Shown in pieces: positions 51,632 through 60,911 of a DNA stretch of 64,000 nucleotides. Source of the stretch: Rufibacter ruber (GTDB lineage Bacteria; Bacteroidota; Bacteroidia; Cytophagales; Hymenobacteraceae). Where the stretch lies: the NCBI RefSeq assembly GCF_001647275.1, contig NZ_LRMM01000014.1, forward strand, positions 27,472-91,471, written 5' to 3'. The notes under the pieces were generated by a model that saw nothing but the letters and a program-made list of their open reading frames with translations, was not told the DNA's origin and searched no databases. Made by a program: the position numbers and the translations under genes. How positions within the stretch are numbered: position 1 is the stretch's first letter; each line of letters opens with the position of its first letter.

Positions 51632-52066
51632 GAAAAAAAACACTGGCGCGAGTCTCTGACTCGTGACATGTAGTGGTGCGAGTCTCCAGACTCGCCGGGA
51701 GCCATGGGAAGATCTGCCATGCGTGGACCCACCCCCTACCCCTCCGGGGAGGGGAATGATCTGGAATGCGTGGAGCATTTGCCGTATGGCGATGTCTCTG
51801 CGATGCGTGGTTCGGCAGGTGTTAACATCTCCCTTCGCCCCCTTCAAAGGGGGAGTTCAGCTAGGGTATGGTCAAAGCCATCGTCACAGGTGTAGCTTTC
51901 GTGCTCTACCATTCCATGGGAAAGGCTTCTACTTGTATGAGGCTCCGTTCCTATGCAACAAGACTCCCCTCCTGGGAGGGGTAGGGCTGGGTTCAATCCG
52001 CTGGCCGCCGTATCGTCCGCTCCCAAGACCTCGTAGCGTGCGCAGCACCTGCGAGCGTCTGCGCCA
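51632..52066 (-). repeat. Right arm of the ~435-bp inverted repeat flanking the cus genes
   Basis: The partner of 44451-44890 in opposite orientation, aligned end to end with only scattered differences. The outer end carries the GACCTCGTAGCGTGCGCAGC palindrome, the inner end CGAGTCTCCAGACTCG. The plus-strand ORF through it has no coding support. Confidence 0.9.
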
Positions 52067-52070
52067 GTTG

Positions 52071-52110
52071 CGTTTCGGGGCTGTTTTTCTAAAAGTAGGT
52101 CAAAAACAGG
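52071..52110. repeat. Interspersed palindrome, copy 26
   Basis: Adjoins the bTHX terminator and the outer end of the right inverted-repeat arm. Confidence 0.82.
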
Positions 52111-52150
52111 AATCCCCGCCAGAACCAAATCTGACGGGGATTCCTGTTTT
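52107..52150 (-). terminator. Terminator of the bTHX gene
   Basis: Stem ACAGGAATCCCCG / CGGGGATTCCTGT; reading leftward it is followed by TTTTTG. Confidence 0.88.
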
Positions 52151-52171
52151 CGGCGTGAGCCGAGAGAATGA

Positions 52172-52312
52172 TTACGCGCTGGCCGCTGCGGCTTTGCTGG
52201 GGGCTAGCTTCGCCAACTTGGTCGCTTTGTTCTGGGCTTTCTTGGGGCGGCTGTTCCCGAAGGATCCCTTGCTGATTTTTCCTCTTTTGCTTTTAGCATC
52301 TCCTTTTCCCAT
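52172..52312 (-). CDS. 30S ribosomal protein bTHX
   Basis: A 46-residue basic protein beginning MGKGDAKSKRGKISKGSFGN and continuing SRPKK, the conserved bTHX/THX signature. It packs in the head of the small ribosomal subunit. The frame is open 33 codons further upstream, but the family starts at this ATG. The Ala-rich C-terminus (KLAPSKAAAASA) is a little longer than usual. It is divergent from uvrA. Confidence 0.93.
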   Translation of the reverse strand: MGKGDAKSKRGKISKGSFGNSRPKKAQNKATKLAKLAPSKAAAASA

Positions 52313-52422
52313 AGTGGTACTGATTAATTGGTAAGTGAAACAATCAAATGACAAGTAATCTTTTCCGAGACGGAAGGAAAGAAAGTTACAAACTCTGCCA
52401 AATACCTGCAAATTTCTTCCGC

Positions 52423-52460
52423 CGTTTTTGGCCTACTTTTGGGAAAACAGGCCAAAAACG
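52423..52460. repeat. Interspersed palindrome, copy 27
   Basis: In the divergent gap between bTHX and uvrA, with well-preserved arms. Confidence 0.9.
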
Positions 52461-52589
52461 CAATTGACGGTCAGGCTTCTAAATGCGGCGGCGTATGCCT
52501 ACCTTTGCGGTTTAGCCTTCCGCCGTTTTGTGGCCGCGCAACAGAATTATTCTTGAGCGGTTTATGTTCTAGAGAGGCTATATTTCTAT

Positions 52590-55409
52590 ATGACAGAAGA
52601 CATCATTCCGCAAGATACCCAAATAGACGCGCTGGACGCCCGCGAGCACATCATCATTAAACGGGCCCGCGTCCATAATTTAAAGAACCTGAGCGTGGCC
52701 CTGCCGCGCAACCAGTTCATTGTGGTCACCGGCCTTTCGGGCTCCGGCAAATCGTCGCTGGCCTTTGACACGCTCTACGCCGAGGGGCAGCGCATGTATG
52801 TGGAGAGCCTGAGCTCCTACGCCCGCCAGTTCCTGGGCCGCATGGACAAACCCGACGTGGATTACATCCGGGGCATCAGCCCGGCCATTGCCATTGAGCA
52901 GAAGGTGAGCATCAGGAACAACCGTTCCACCGTGGGCACCAGCACCGAGATTTACGACTACCTCAAGTTGCTGTACGCGCGCATTGGGAAGACCATTTCG
53001 CCGGTCTCCGGCAAAGAGGTGAAGAAAGACACCGTCACCAGCGTGGTTGATTTCCTCATGGCGCTGGAAGACGGAACCCGCGTCATGATCATGGCGCCGC
53101 TGCACCAGAGCAAAGACCGCAAGCTGAGCAAAGAACTGGATTTGCTGTTGCAGAAAGGCTATTCGCGGGTGATTCTGAATGGCGAGCCGTTTTTTATTGA
53201 AGAACTCATCTCTGAAGGAAAACCTGAGCCCAAGGGCGAGGTCTTTATTCTCATTGACCGCGCCGTCATCAGACATGACGAGGAAGCCGAAACCCTGCAG
53301 ATGCGCCTCGCTGACTCGGTGCAAACTGCTTTCTACGAGGGCCACGACGAATGCCATGTGCAGCTGGGCGACGAGAAACGCGTGTTCTCCAACCGCTTCG
53401 AGCTGGACGGAATGGTGTTTGAGGAGCCTAGCGTCAACTTCTTCAGCTTCAACAACCCCTACGGCGCCTGCCAGACCTGCGAAGGCTGGGGCAGCGTGCT
53501 CGGCATTGACCCAGACCTGGTGATTCCAGACAAGAGCCTCACCGTGTTTGAGGGAGCCATCGCGCCGTGGCGCACCGAGAAGCAGAACGAATGGCTGCAA
53601 CCGCTCATCAAAAACGGCATTCGGTTTGATTTTCCAATTCACCGTCCGTTCAACGAACTCTCTGAGGAACAGCAGGAACTACTCTGGACCGGGAACAAAT
53701 ACTTCGGGGGGCTGAACGACTTTTTCAAACACGTACAGGCGCAGACGCACAAGATTCAGTACCGCGTGTTGCTTTCCCGCTACCGAGGTCGTACGGCTTG
53801 CCCGGACTGTAAAGGCTCGCGCCTGCGGAAAGATGCTAGCTACGTGAAGGTGGACGGGAAAAGCATCACGGATCTGGTGCTCATGCCCGTGACTAAAACG
53901 CTGGAGTTTTTCCAAAACCTGCACCTGAGCGAACATGACATGGCTGTGGCCGACCGCCTCATCACCGAAGTCACCAACCGGTTGAGTTACCTCGTGCGCG
54001 TGGGTTTGGGTTATTTGACTTTGAACCGACTATCTAACACTCTTTCGGGTGGCGAAAGCCAGCGTATCAATTTGGCTACTTCCTTGGGAAGCGCGCTGGT
54101 GGGGTCTATGTATATCTTAGATGAGCCCAGCATCGGGCTGCACCCCAAAGACGCCGACCAGCTGATAGGTGTACTGCGCTCTTTGCAGCAAATGGGCAAC
54201 ACCGTGATTGTGGTGGAGCACGAGGAAGGCATGATGGAAGTGGCCGACCAGGTGCTGGACATTGGTCCGGAAGCAGGTTCCGGTGGCGGAAATCTCATGT
54301 TCCAAGGCTCGTTCCAAGACCTTTTGAAAAGCGATACTTACACCGGTCGGTATTTGAGTGGCCGCATGGAAGTGCCGGTTCCCACGCAGCGCAGACCTTG
54401 GCGGAATTGTGTGGAGGTACACGGTGCCCGCGAGAACAACCTCAAGAACGTGAGCGTGAAAGTGCCCCTGAACGTGATGACGGTGGTGACGGGCGTGAGC
54501 GGCTCGGGTAAATCTACGTTGATTAAGAAGATTCTGGCGCCGTCGCTCATCAAAGCCCTCGGCGGCCACGCCGATGCCACGGGTAAATTTGACAAACTCT
54601 CTGGTGACATCAACAAGGTGGCGCACGTGGAGTTCGTGGACCAAAACCCAATCGGTAAGTCGTCGCGCTCCAACCCGGTGACCTACGTGAAAGCCTATGA
54701 CGCCATCAGAACTATGTATGCCGACCAGCCGCTGGCGAAGGCGCGCGGGTTCAAGCCGTCGCATTTCTCGTTCAACATTGAAGGCGGCCGCTGCGAAGTG
54801 TGCCAGGGCGAAGGCCAGGTGAAGATTGAGATGCAGTTCATGGCCGACATCTACCTCACCTGCGAGGCCTGCGGCGGACAGAAGTTCAAGCAGGACATAC
54901 TGGACATTCAGTACCATGAGAAAAACATCTCCGAGGTGCTGGACATGACCATTGATGACAGCCTGATTTTCTTCAAAGACCAGCCCAAGATTCTGGAGAA
55001 ACTGAAGCCGCTGCAAGACGTGGGCCTCGGTTATATTAGATTAGGGCAGAGCAGCAACACGCTATCTGGTGGCGAGGCGCAGCGCGTGAAGCTGGCTTCG
55101 TTCCTGACCAAAGGCGCTACCCCGCACAACGGCAATATCCTGTTCATCTTTGACGAGCCCAGTACCGGCCTGCACTTCCATGACATCAGCAAGTTATTGA
55201 CCGCGCTCAATGCGCTGGTAGAAAACGGTAACACCGTGCTGGTGATAGAGCACAACATGGACATCATCAAATGCGCCGACTGGATCATTGACCTCGGCCC
55301 CGAAGGCGGTACAAACGGCGGTCACCTGCTCTTTGAAGGAACCCCGGAAGACTTGGCTAAGCTTTCAGAAGAGAACCACACTGCCAAGTATTTAAAACCG
55401 AAGCTGTAG
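52590..55409 (+). CDS. uvrA: Excinuclease ABC subunit A
   Basis: A 939-residue damage-recognition subunit of nucleotide excision repair. It has two ABC ATPase modules: Walker A GLSGSGKSSLAFDT with signature LSGGESQRINLA, and GVSGSGKSTLIKKI with LSGGEAQRVKLA. Zinc modules are visible at ACQTCEGWG, ACPDCKGSR, CEVCQGEGQ and CEACGG. Length and order are normal for UvrA1. It is monocistronic; a palindrome and a terminator follow. Confidence 0.97.
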   Translation: MTEDIIPQDTQIDALDAREHIIIKRARVHNLKNLSVALPRNQFIVVTGLSGSGKSSLAFDTLYAEGQRMYVESLSSYARQFLGRMDKPDVDYIRGISPAIAIEQKVSIRNNRSTVGTSTEIYDYLKLLYARIGKTISPVSGKEVKKDTVTSVVDFLMALEDGTRVMIMAPLHQSKDRKLSKELDLLLQKGYSRVILNGEPFFIEELISEGKPEPKGEVFILIDRAVIRHDEEAETLQMRLADSVQTAFYEGHDECHVQLGDEKRVFSNRFELDGMVFEEPSVNFFSFNNPYGACQTCEGWGSVLGIDPDLVIPDKSLTVFEGAIAPWRTEKQNEWLQPLIKNGIRFDFPIHRPFNELSEEQQELLWTGNKYFGGLNDFFKHVQAQTHKIQYRVLLSRYRGRTACPDCKGSRLRKDASYVKVDGKSITDLVLMPVTKTLEFFQNLHLSEHDMAVADRLITEVTNRLSYLVRVGLGYLTLNRLSNTLSGGESQRINLATSLGSALVGSMYILDEPSIGLHPKDADQLIGVLRSLQQMGNTVIVVEHEEGMMEVADQVLDIGPEAGSGGGNLMFQGSFQDLLKSDTYTGRYLSGRMEVPVPTQRRPWRNCVEVHGARENNLKNVSVKVPLNVMTVVTGVSGSGKSTLIKKILAPSLIKALGGHADATGKFDKLSGDINKVAHVEFVDQNPIGKSSRSNPVTYVKAYDAIRTMYADQPLAKARGFKPSHFSFNIEGGRCEVCQGEGQVKIEMQFMADIYLTCEACGGQKFKQDILDIQYHEKNISEVLDMTIDDSLIFFKDQPKILEKLKPLQDVGLGYIRLGQSSNTLSGGEAQRVKLASFLTKGATPHNGNILFIFDEPSTGLHFHDISKLLTALNALVENGNTVLVIEHNMDIIKCADWIIDLGPEGGTNGGHLLFEGTPEDLAKLSEENHTAKYLKPKL

Positions 55410-55411
55410 GT

Positions 55412-55450
55412 CTGTTTTTGGCCTGTTTTCAGAAAAAGAGCCGCTAAACG
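55412..55450. repeat. Interspersed palindrome, copy 28
   Basis: Begins 2 bases after the uvrA stop codon. The left arm CTGTTTTTGGCCTGTTTT is exact. Confidence 0.88.
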
Positions 55451-55460
55451 GAAAGTATAA

Positions 55461-55501
55461 GAAATCCCTGTGCAGTGAGAGAAGCCGCGCAGGGATTTTT
55501 G
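55461..55501 (+). terminator. Terminator after uvrA
   Basis: Stem AAATCCCTGTGC / GCGCAGGGATTT followed by TTTGTTT. Confidence 0.85.
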
Positions 55502-55526
55502 TTTCAGAACACTCGTGAAGAAGAGG

Positions 55527-55674
55527 AAACCCACCCCTACCCCTCCGAGGAGGGGAGCATCAGGAATGCGTAATCTTATAACCTCACAAAAGTTGATTAT
55601 CACCATTTCAACGTCATCTATCTAAAGCTGCTTCTCGGAGCAAATCCCCTCCTCGGAGGGATAGGGGTGGGTTC
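55527..55674. repeat. Short inverted-repeat element (CCCACCCCTACCCCTCC family)
   Basis: AACCCACCCCTACCCCTCCG then AGGAGGGG at the left end pairs with CCCCTCCTCGGAGGGATAGG then GGTGGGTT at the right end, enclosing about 90 bases without an ORF. The same end sequence appears in the arms of the cus inverted repeat. Confidence 0.72.
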
Positions 55675-55683
55675 TTTTTCTCC

Positions 55684-55722
55684 TTTTGTCATCCTGAAAG
55701 GATCTTGTGGGCAATCTAGATA
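55684..55722 (+). repeat. GTCATCCTGAAAGGATCTTG repeat, solitary half
   Basis: One end only of the family that bounds the GIY-YIG cassette, continuing TGGGCAATCTAGATAAG. Confidence 0.62.
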
Positions 55723-55814
55723 AGCCCTTACCAAACGTAAAACCTTTTGCGGCTTAAATGCTTTCAGCAGAAGTAGGAGAAACAATTTCCTCAGCAGCAG
55801 CAGAAAGCGCCTTG

Positions 55815-55853
55815 CCGTTTAGCGGCTCTTTTTCTGGAAATAGGCCAAAAACG
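55815..55853. repeat. Interspersed palindrome, copy 29
   Basis: GCCGTTTAGCGG and CCAAAAACGGC, about 140 bases upstream of cruF. Confidence 0.8.
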
Positions 55854-55990
55854 GCGGACACAAAAAAACATAGACTTTCCTGAGCTTTTATTTCACTGGC
55901 AGGAGGGGTGGGTGCCGTGAACAAATCTTTCTGCTGTCGGTTCACTATATTGCCGCCTTTCGCGTACGCCAAGGGAAATCAATTTTGGGA

Positions 55991-56656
55991 ATGAAAGACC
56001 TTTCTGTGCCTTTGCCTGTCAATAAACTGTATGTCTCTATCATCATCCTCTGCCTGTTCCACGGCTGCGGACTCATTGGGTTTTACACGCCGTACCGGGA
56101 CTGGTTTCTGAGCAACACGCCCCTCAACCTGGTGCTGGCCACGGCGCTGCTGTTCTGGAACCACCAAGGGCTTACGGTTAGAATGGTAGCCGGAGCGATA
56201 GGCGTATTTCTGGTAGGCTTCACCGCCGAGGTCATTGGGGTAGCCACCGGCGATGTGTTTGGGGAGTACCATTACGGAGATGCCTTCGGGCCGAAGTTCC
56301 TGGAGGTGCCCTGGCTCATTGGCATGAACTGGGCGGCCCTGTGTTTTGCGGCGGCCACGGTGGTCAATACCTGGCAGAAACCGTTCATACTAAAAGCAGC
56401 GGTGGCGGCGGCCATGCCCGTGAGCATTGATTTTTTGATTGAGCAGGTCTGCGAAAAATTTGATTTCTGGTATTGGCAGGGCCACGCGGCACCTTTGCAG
56501 AATTACATCAGTTGGTATGTGTTCAGTTTTCTGTTTGTGCTGGTGCTCATGCCGCTGCTCAGAAACTCCCAGAACAAACTGGCGCCGTACTTCCTGCTGG
56601 TGCAGTTCTTCTTCTTCCTGTTTCTCAACCTTGTAGAGTTGTTCTATGTCCGCTAA
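55991..56656 (+). CDS. cruF: Carotenoid 1,2-hydratase CruF-like membrane protein
   Basis: A 221-residue protein with about seven hydrophobic helices, of the carotenoid biosynthesis (DUF422/CruF) family. Recognisable parts are LNLVLATALLFWNHQG, AGAIGVFLVGFTAEVIGVAT, GDVFGEYHYGDAFGPKFLEV and PVSIDFLIEQVCEKFDFWYW. CruF hydrates the psi end of gamma-carotene in the route to myxol- or flexixanthin-type carotenoids, which colour this group pink or red. I took ATG 55991 over an in-frame TTG at 55985. It overlaps the lycopene cyclase gene by 11 bases. Confidence 0.9.
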   Translation: MKDLSVPLPVNKLYVSIIILCLFHGCGLIGFYTPYRDWFLSNTPLNLVLATALLFWNHQGLTVRMVAGAIGVFLVGFTAEVIGVATGDVFGEYHYGDAFGPKFLEVPWLIGMNWAALCFAAATVVNTWQKPFILKAAVAAAMPVSIDFLIEQVCEKFDFWYWQGHAAPLQNYISWYVFSFLFVLVLMPLLRNSQNKLAPYFLLVQFFFFLFLNLVELFYVR

Positions 56657-57797
56657 CCCGCGCCCCTACGACTACATTATTGCCGGAGCGGGAGCGGCGG
56701 GCCTGAGTCTGCTGTGCTATCTGCTGGAACAGGAGCCCCTGCGGCATAAGCGTATTCTGCTGCTGGACCGCGACGCCAAGCAAACCAATGACCGCACCTG
56801 GTGTTTCTGGCAAACCGGGGAAAGTCCGTTTGAGAGCTGCCTCAAAAGTAAGTGGTCGGCGTTGTATTTTCATTCGCCCACGTTCTCTAAGCTGCTGGAC
56901 ATTCATCCGTACCAGTACAAAATGCTGGACAGCCTCTCGTTTTACCAACATTGCTTCGGGCTGATGAAGAAGTTCCCTAATGTGGAGTTCCGGCAGGAAG
57001 ACATTATAAGAATAGAGCCTAACGGAACGGTGCATGGCAAGCGCGGCGTGTACCAGGCGCCGTACGTGTTCAACAGTGCGTTCTTCAAAATCAAGCAGCT
57101 GCCCAAAAAGCATTACATGGTGCAGCATTTCAAAGGCATTTTCATCAAAACCGCACAACCGGTCTTCAACCCGAAGGAGCCAACCTTAATGGATTTCCGG
57201 GTGGAGCAGCATCAAGATTGCCGGTTTATGTACGTGTTGCCCACCAACCCGCACGAGGCCTTGGTGGAGTACACGGGTTTCTCTGAGGCCGAGCTTCCTC
57301 AGGAAGCCTATGACCAGGAACTGAAAGCCTACCTCAGAGATTTCCTGCACCTCACGGAGTATGAGATCACGCACGAGGAATTCGGGATGATTCCCATGAC
57401 CGATGCCCCTTTCCCCAGGCAGCAGAGTGCGCAGGTCATCAACATCGGTACGGCGGGCGGAGCCACCAAAGCCTCTACAGGCTACACGTTCAGCTTTATT
57501 CAGCGGCAGTGCTCGGCCATTGTCCGTAATCTGGCCCAGGGGAAAGCGCCGTTGGCGGGCACAGGGAGCGGGTTCAACAAGTTTGGGATGTATGACAGCA
57601 TTTTCCTGCGGGTGCTGCTGGAGAAGAAACAGGAGCCACGGCAGGTGTTCCATGACCTGTTCAGCAAACTGCCCGCCCCGCTCATCCTCAAATTCCTGAA
57701 CGAAGAGACCTCTTTTATTGAAGACTTCCGGATCATGAATGCCGTGGAGAAACGCATTTTTGTACCTGCCGCCCTCAAAGAAAGCCTGCACCTGTAA
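56646..57797 (+). CDS. crtY: Lycopene beta-cyclase (CrtY family)
   Basis: A 383-residue flavin-dependent cyclase. The FAD-binding motif is DYIIAGAGAAGLSLL near residues 9-23. Family motifs are DRTWCFWQ, the MDFRVEQ stretch, FMYVLPTNPHEALVEYT and GTAGGATKASTGYTF. It closes one end of lycopene to a beta ring. Its overlap with cruF shows that a single-ringed carotenoid with a hydrated other end is the likely product. No crtI, crtB or crtZ is present in the window. Confidence 0.93.
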   Translation: MSANPRPYDYIIAGAGAAGLSLLCYLLEQEPLRHKRILLLDRDAKQTNDRTWCFWQTGESPFESCLKSKWSALYFHSPTFSKLLDIHPYQYKMLDSLSFYQHCFGLMKKFPNVEFRQEDIIRIEPNGTVHGKRGVYQAPYVFNSAFFKIKQLPKKHYMVQHFKGIFIKTAQPVFNPKEPTLMDFRVEQHQDCRFMYVLPTNPHEALVEYTGFSEAELPQEAYDQELKAYLRDFLHLTEYEITHEEFGMIPMTDAPFPRQQSAQVINIGTAGGATKASTGYTFSFIQRQCSAIVRNLAQGKAPLAGTGSGFNKFGMYDSIFLRVLLEKKQEPRQVFHDLFSKLPAPLILKFLNEETSFIEDFRIMNAVEKRIFVPAALKESLHL

Positions 57798-57862
57798 GCA
57801 CAATTGCCACCTCCGGCGCGTAGATCAGCCACAAATCCTTATCTTAGCGGCCACAGGGTACG

Positions 57863-57901
57863 CTGTTTTTGCCCTGTTTTCAGAAAAGTAACCCCTAAAC
57901 G
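57863..57901. repeat. Interspersed palindrome, copy 30
   Basis: A diverged copy between the lycopene cyclase and tpiA, about 40 bases before tpiA. Confidence 0.72.
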
Positions 57902-57941
57902 CGCAGGCCTGAAAAGCTTCGCATTTCTTTAATATCTATTC

Positions 57942-58712
57942 ATGGCTATGAGAAAGAACATTGTTGCCGGTAACTGGAAAATGAACAAAACGTACCAAGA
58001 CGCGCAGGCGCTGGTGAGCGAAATTGACAACATGGTGAAGGACGAGGTCACCGCAGACAACGTTGAGGTGATTGTCACGCCGCCGTTCCCGTTCCTGAGC
58101 ACGGTCAGTAAATTAATTCAGGGCAACCCGCGCATGCACCTGGCGGCGCAGGACGTGAGTGCCCACGAGAGCGGCGCCTATACCGGCGAAGTTTCGGCGG
58201 CCATGCTCAAGTCAGTAGGCGTAGAGTACGTGCTGGTGGGCCACTCAGAGCGCCGTCAGTACCACCACGAAGATTCAGATCTGCTGTTCAAAAAAATGAA
58301 AGCGGCTCTGAAGGAAGGCATCAAACCTATTTTCTGCTGCGGCGAACCCCTGGAGGTGCGGGAGTCTGAGCAGCATTTTGAGTACGTGGGCCAGCAGCTG
58401 CGCGACACCGTGGCGCACCTGAGCAACGAGGAATTTGACCAGATTGTGATTGCCTACGAGCCTATCTGGGCCATTGGCACCGGCCGCACCGCCAGCAGCC
58501 AGCAGGCCCAGGAAATGCACGCCTACATCAGAGAAGAGCTTTCCCGCCTGTTTGATTCTGAGGCCGCTTTCAACAAAACTATTCTGTACGGCGGCAGCGC
58601 CAACCCCGGCAACGCCAAAGAACTGTTCGCGCAACCAGACGTAGACGGCGGTTTGATTGGTGGCGCCTCCCTCAAATCAAGAGACTTCACAGACATCATC
58701 AAATCTTTCTAG
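57942..58712 (+). CDS. tpiA: Triosephosphate isomerase
   Basis: A 256-residue TIM barrel interconverting dihydroxyacetone phosphate and glyceraldehyde 3-phosphate. Asn11 and Lys13 are in AGNWKMN, the electrophile His101 is in VLVGHSERR, the catalytic Glu173 is in AYEPIWAIGTG, and the phosphate loop is YGGSANPGN. The frame begins ATG-GCT-ATG; the second ATG (57948) is an equally good start. It is monocistronic. Confidence 0.97.
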   Translation: MAMRKNIVAGNWKMNKTYQDAQALVSEIDNMVKDEVTADNVEVIVTPPFPFLSTVSKLIQGNPRMHLAAQDVSAHESGAYTGEVSAAMLKSVGVEYVLVGHSERRQYHHEDSDLLFKKMKAALKEGIKPIFCCGEPLEVRESEQHFEYVGQQLRDTVAHLSNEEFDQIVIAYEPIWAIGTGRTASSQQAQEMHAYIREELSRLFDSEAAFNKTILYGGSANPGNAKELFAQPDVDGGLIGGASLKSRDFTDIIKSF

Positions 58713-58787
58713 TTTCCAGGTTAGCCTGTCACTGAGGGCAATCTGCAGGAGGGGAGAGGCAGGAAAAGAAGGAAATATTCCGGAGGT

Positions 58788-58829
58788 CTGTTTTCGGGCT
58801 GTTTTTTCAAGAAAACAGCGAAAAACAGA
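58788..58829. repeat. Interspersed palindrome, copy 31
   Basis: The stem is extended by GGTCTG / CAGACC outside the standard arms; it lies downstream of tpiA. Confidence 0.88.
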
Positions 58830-58930
58830 CCTCCGCTTCTTTTGTAATGTACCCAATGCCCGGTTAGGCAGTTGGTACGGTTATTCTGTCAAGAGGAAGT
58901 GCCTGCCCTTCAGGGCGCTAGAGGCGGTGC

Positions 58931-59461
58931 TTATTGGGCAGTGACAATATTCAGGTATTCTTCATTCTCATTCCAGCTGAGGCGTACCGGGTTGGTGAGT
59001 TCCTGCCTGGTTACCTCAATCTTCTCAATCTGCTGCACATCTGCCAGAAACAACGTGGGGTCAACCGGCTGCTTGTTCACCAGTACCCTGAGCGACCGTT
59101 TCTCATGGGGTACCTGAAAATACTCCAGCACGTGCTCCAGCCTGAAGAGGGGGCGTTTACTTTTCAGTTCGCCCACCAGAATGCCGTTTTTCCCCTGCCC
59201 CTCCACAGAGGCCAGCAGCGTGGAGTTACGGTATATTTCTTTGATAGCCAGATCCTTGGGGTGCACAATCAACGCACTCAGAACCGTTTCCTGGGCGCCA
59301 ATCAACAGGAGAGGCTCCGGGTGGGCAGAGGCGCGTACGCCCACTATCCGGAGAGACATTCTGGGGCGGGGCGAACCGTTGGGGGTAGGCAATGATTGGG
59401 CCTTGCAGAAAAAACTGCCTGTCAATAAGAAGAACGGGAGAAGAAGGAGTGGCTTTTTCAT
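58931..59461 (-). CDS. Exported protein of unknown function with plug-like C-terminal part
   Basis: A 176-residue protein with a signal peptide ending near FFCKAQ (residue 22). The C-terminal region VLVNKQPVDPTLFLADVQQI then EKIEVTRQ resembles the strand-turn-strand of TonB-receptor plug or secretin-type domains, where a named residue pair is declared relative to an index. No barrel follows. The function is unknown and it has no operon partner. Confidence 0.6.
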   Translation of the reverse strand: MKKPLLLLPFFLLTGSFFCKAQSLPTPNGSPRPRMSLRIVGVRASAHPEPLLLIGAQETVLSALIVHPKDLAIKEIYRNSTLLASVEGQGKNGILVGELKSKRPLFRLEHVLEYFQVPHEKRSLRVLVNKQPVDPTLFLADVQQIEKIEVTRQELTNPVRLSWNENEEYLNIVTAQ

Positions 59462-59551
59462 GGGGGTAATCTCAGGTGAGCATCAGTAAGTTAAGAATTT
59501 CCAGCATATGCTGATCCCTCGGTTTCCCGTTTCTTATGGCATCATGGTCCC

Positions 59552-60748
59552 TTAGTAATTGGGAATATCATCAACGGCGTTCCTGGTGAGCATGAGCCCC
59601 AGCATCATGAGCAGGCTGGAGAGAATCACCACAAAGAAGAGCACACTCTCATTCATGCCCGGTATCTGAAACTGCGCAGGAATGCTGTAAAACAAAAGGA
59701 TGGTGATCAGGCCGCGGGGCGCTACAAACAGCTCTGGGATCAGCGGCACCCGGGCAATGTACTGCAGGTACAGGTAGCGCACCAGCAGAATGATGCTGAA
59801 GATGGTAAAGCCCAACACCCAGACATTCAGGTCCAGCAGCTCCTGCAGGTTAATGGAGAACCCGAAGAGCAGGAAAAAGAACGTCCTGATCACAAACGCG
59901 CTTTCGCCGTTAATCTGTTTCAACTGCTTGATCTCAGCCTCCAGCGAACTGAGACTGATGTACCTGGCCAGGCGGTCTTTGATGAAGAGCGCGGCATTGT
60001 TCAGCATCAGCCCAAAGCAGAGCACCATCAGCAATGATGAAAGGTGCATCTCCTTTCCCACTGAGTACAGCAGTATGAGAATGGCAATGATCAGGAAGAA
60101 TTTGATGTGGCTCTTGATCTTGTCAATGAAGAAAAGCAGGATCAGGCAGCAGATAATGGAGATGATGAAGATGCTCACCAGGTCTACGGCCAGTGTGACA
60201 AATGACCCCACACCAATTTGGTTGTTCTGCACCGCAAAGTTGAAGGCAATAATGCCAATGATGTCAGAGAAGGTGGCCTCATAGACAATGAACTCCCGCT
60301 TCTCTGGGGTGAGGTTGGTCACGCTGGGAATGGCAATGGCACTACTGATCACCGCCAGCGGAATTGCGTTGATAATGGCCATCTGGTAGGGCACGTTGAG
60401 CCAGAAGTTGATAAACCAGCCAATGAGCGCGGCCGTGATGAGCAGCGTGAGGGTGGCCGTGAGCAGGGTCTTTCTGATGAGCGGCAACTTGTCCCTGCTC
60501 AGCTCCAGGTCCAGGGCCCCCTCCAGCACAATGAGAATCAACCCAATGATCCCGAAGAGCTCCAGTATGCTCCTGATCCCGGGCAGGCGCACCTCAAAGG
60601 CGGTGGCGGTGACCTGCAGTAAAATACCGGTGGTCAGCAACAGGATCACAGACGGGATCTTGCTCCGCTTCGCCACCATGTCAAACAGGTACGAGAGAAT
60701 GATTAAGCTGCTGAGTATTATTAAGAAGGTATAAGGCCCTAAAATCAT
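59552..60748 (-). CDS. CPA1-type cation:proton antiporter
   Basis: A 398-residue membrane protein with about 12 helices and no cytosolic regulatory tail. Typical antiporter segments are LFGIIGLILIVLEGALDLEL, NAIPLAVISSAIAIPSVTNL and DIIGIIAFNF, in which the Asp would be the ion-binding residue. The protein most likely exchanges Na+ or K+ for protons; the ion cannot be read from the sequence. It is monocistronic. Confidence 0.9.
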   Translation of the reverse strand: MILGPYTFLIILSSLIILSYLFDMVAKRSKIPSVILLLTTGILLQVTATAFEVRLPGIRSILELFGIIGLILIVLEGALDLELSRDKLPLIRKTLLTATLTLLITAALIGWFINFWLNVPYQMAIINAIPLAVISSAIAIPSVTNLTPEKREFIVYEATFSDIIGIIAFNFAVQNNQIGVGSFVTLAVDLVSIFIISIICCLILLFFIDKIKSHIKFFLIIAILILLYSVGKEMHLSSLLMVLCFGLMLNNAALFIKDRLARYISLSSLEAEIKQLKQINGESAFVIRTFFFLLFGFSINLQELLDLNVWVLGFTIFSIILLVRYLYLQYIARVPLIPELFVAPRGLITILLFYSIPAQFQIPGMNESVLFFVVILSSLLMMLGLMLTRNAVDDIPNY

Positions 60749-60911
60749 ACTGAAAGGTTAGGTATCACATTTCATACGGAAACAATCTGCAACTGACCAG
60801 ATGCAGGGCGGCCAGCTTTTTTATCACTTAAAGTAAGCGATTCATAGGGGTAAATGTTTTCCGGGCGGTCTTTTCACCATCACTAAGATAGCTAAGCTTT
60901 TTTAACCGCAG

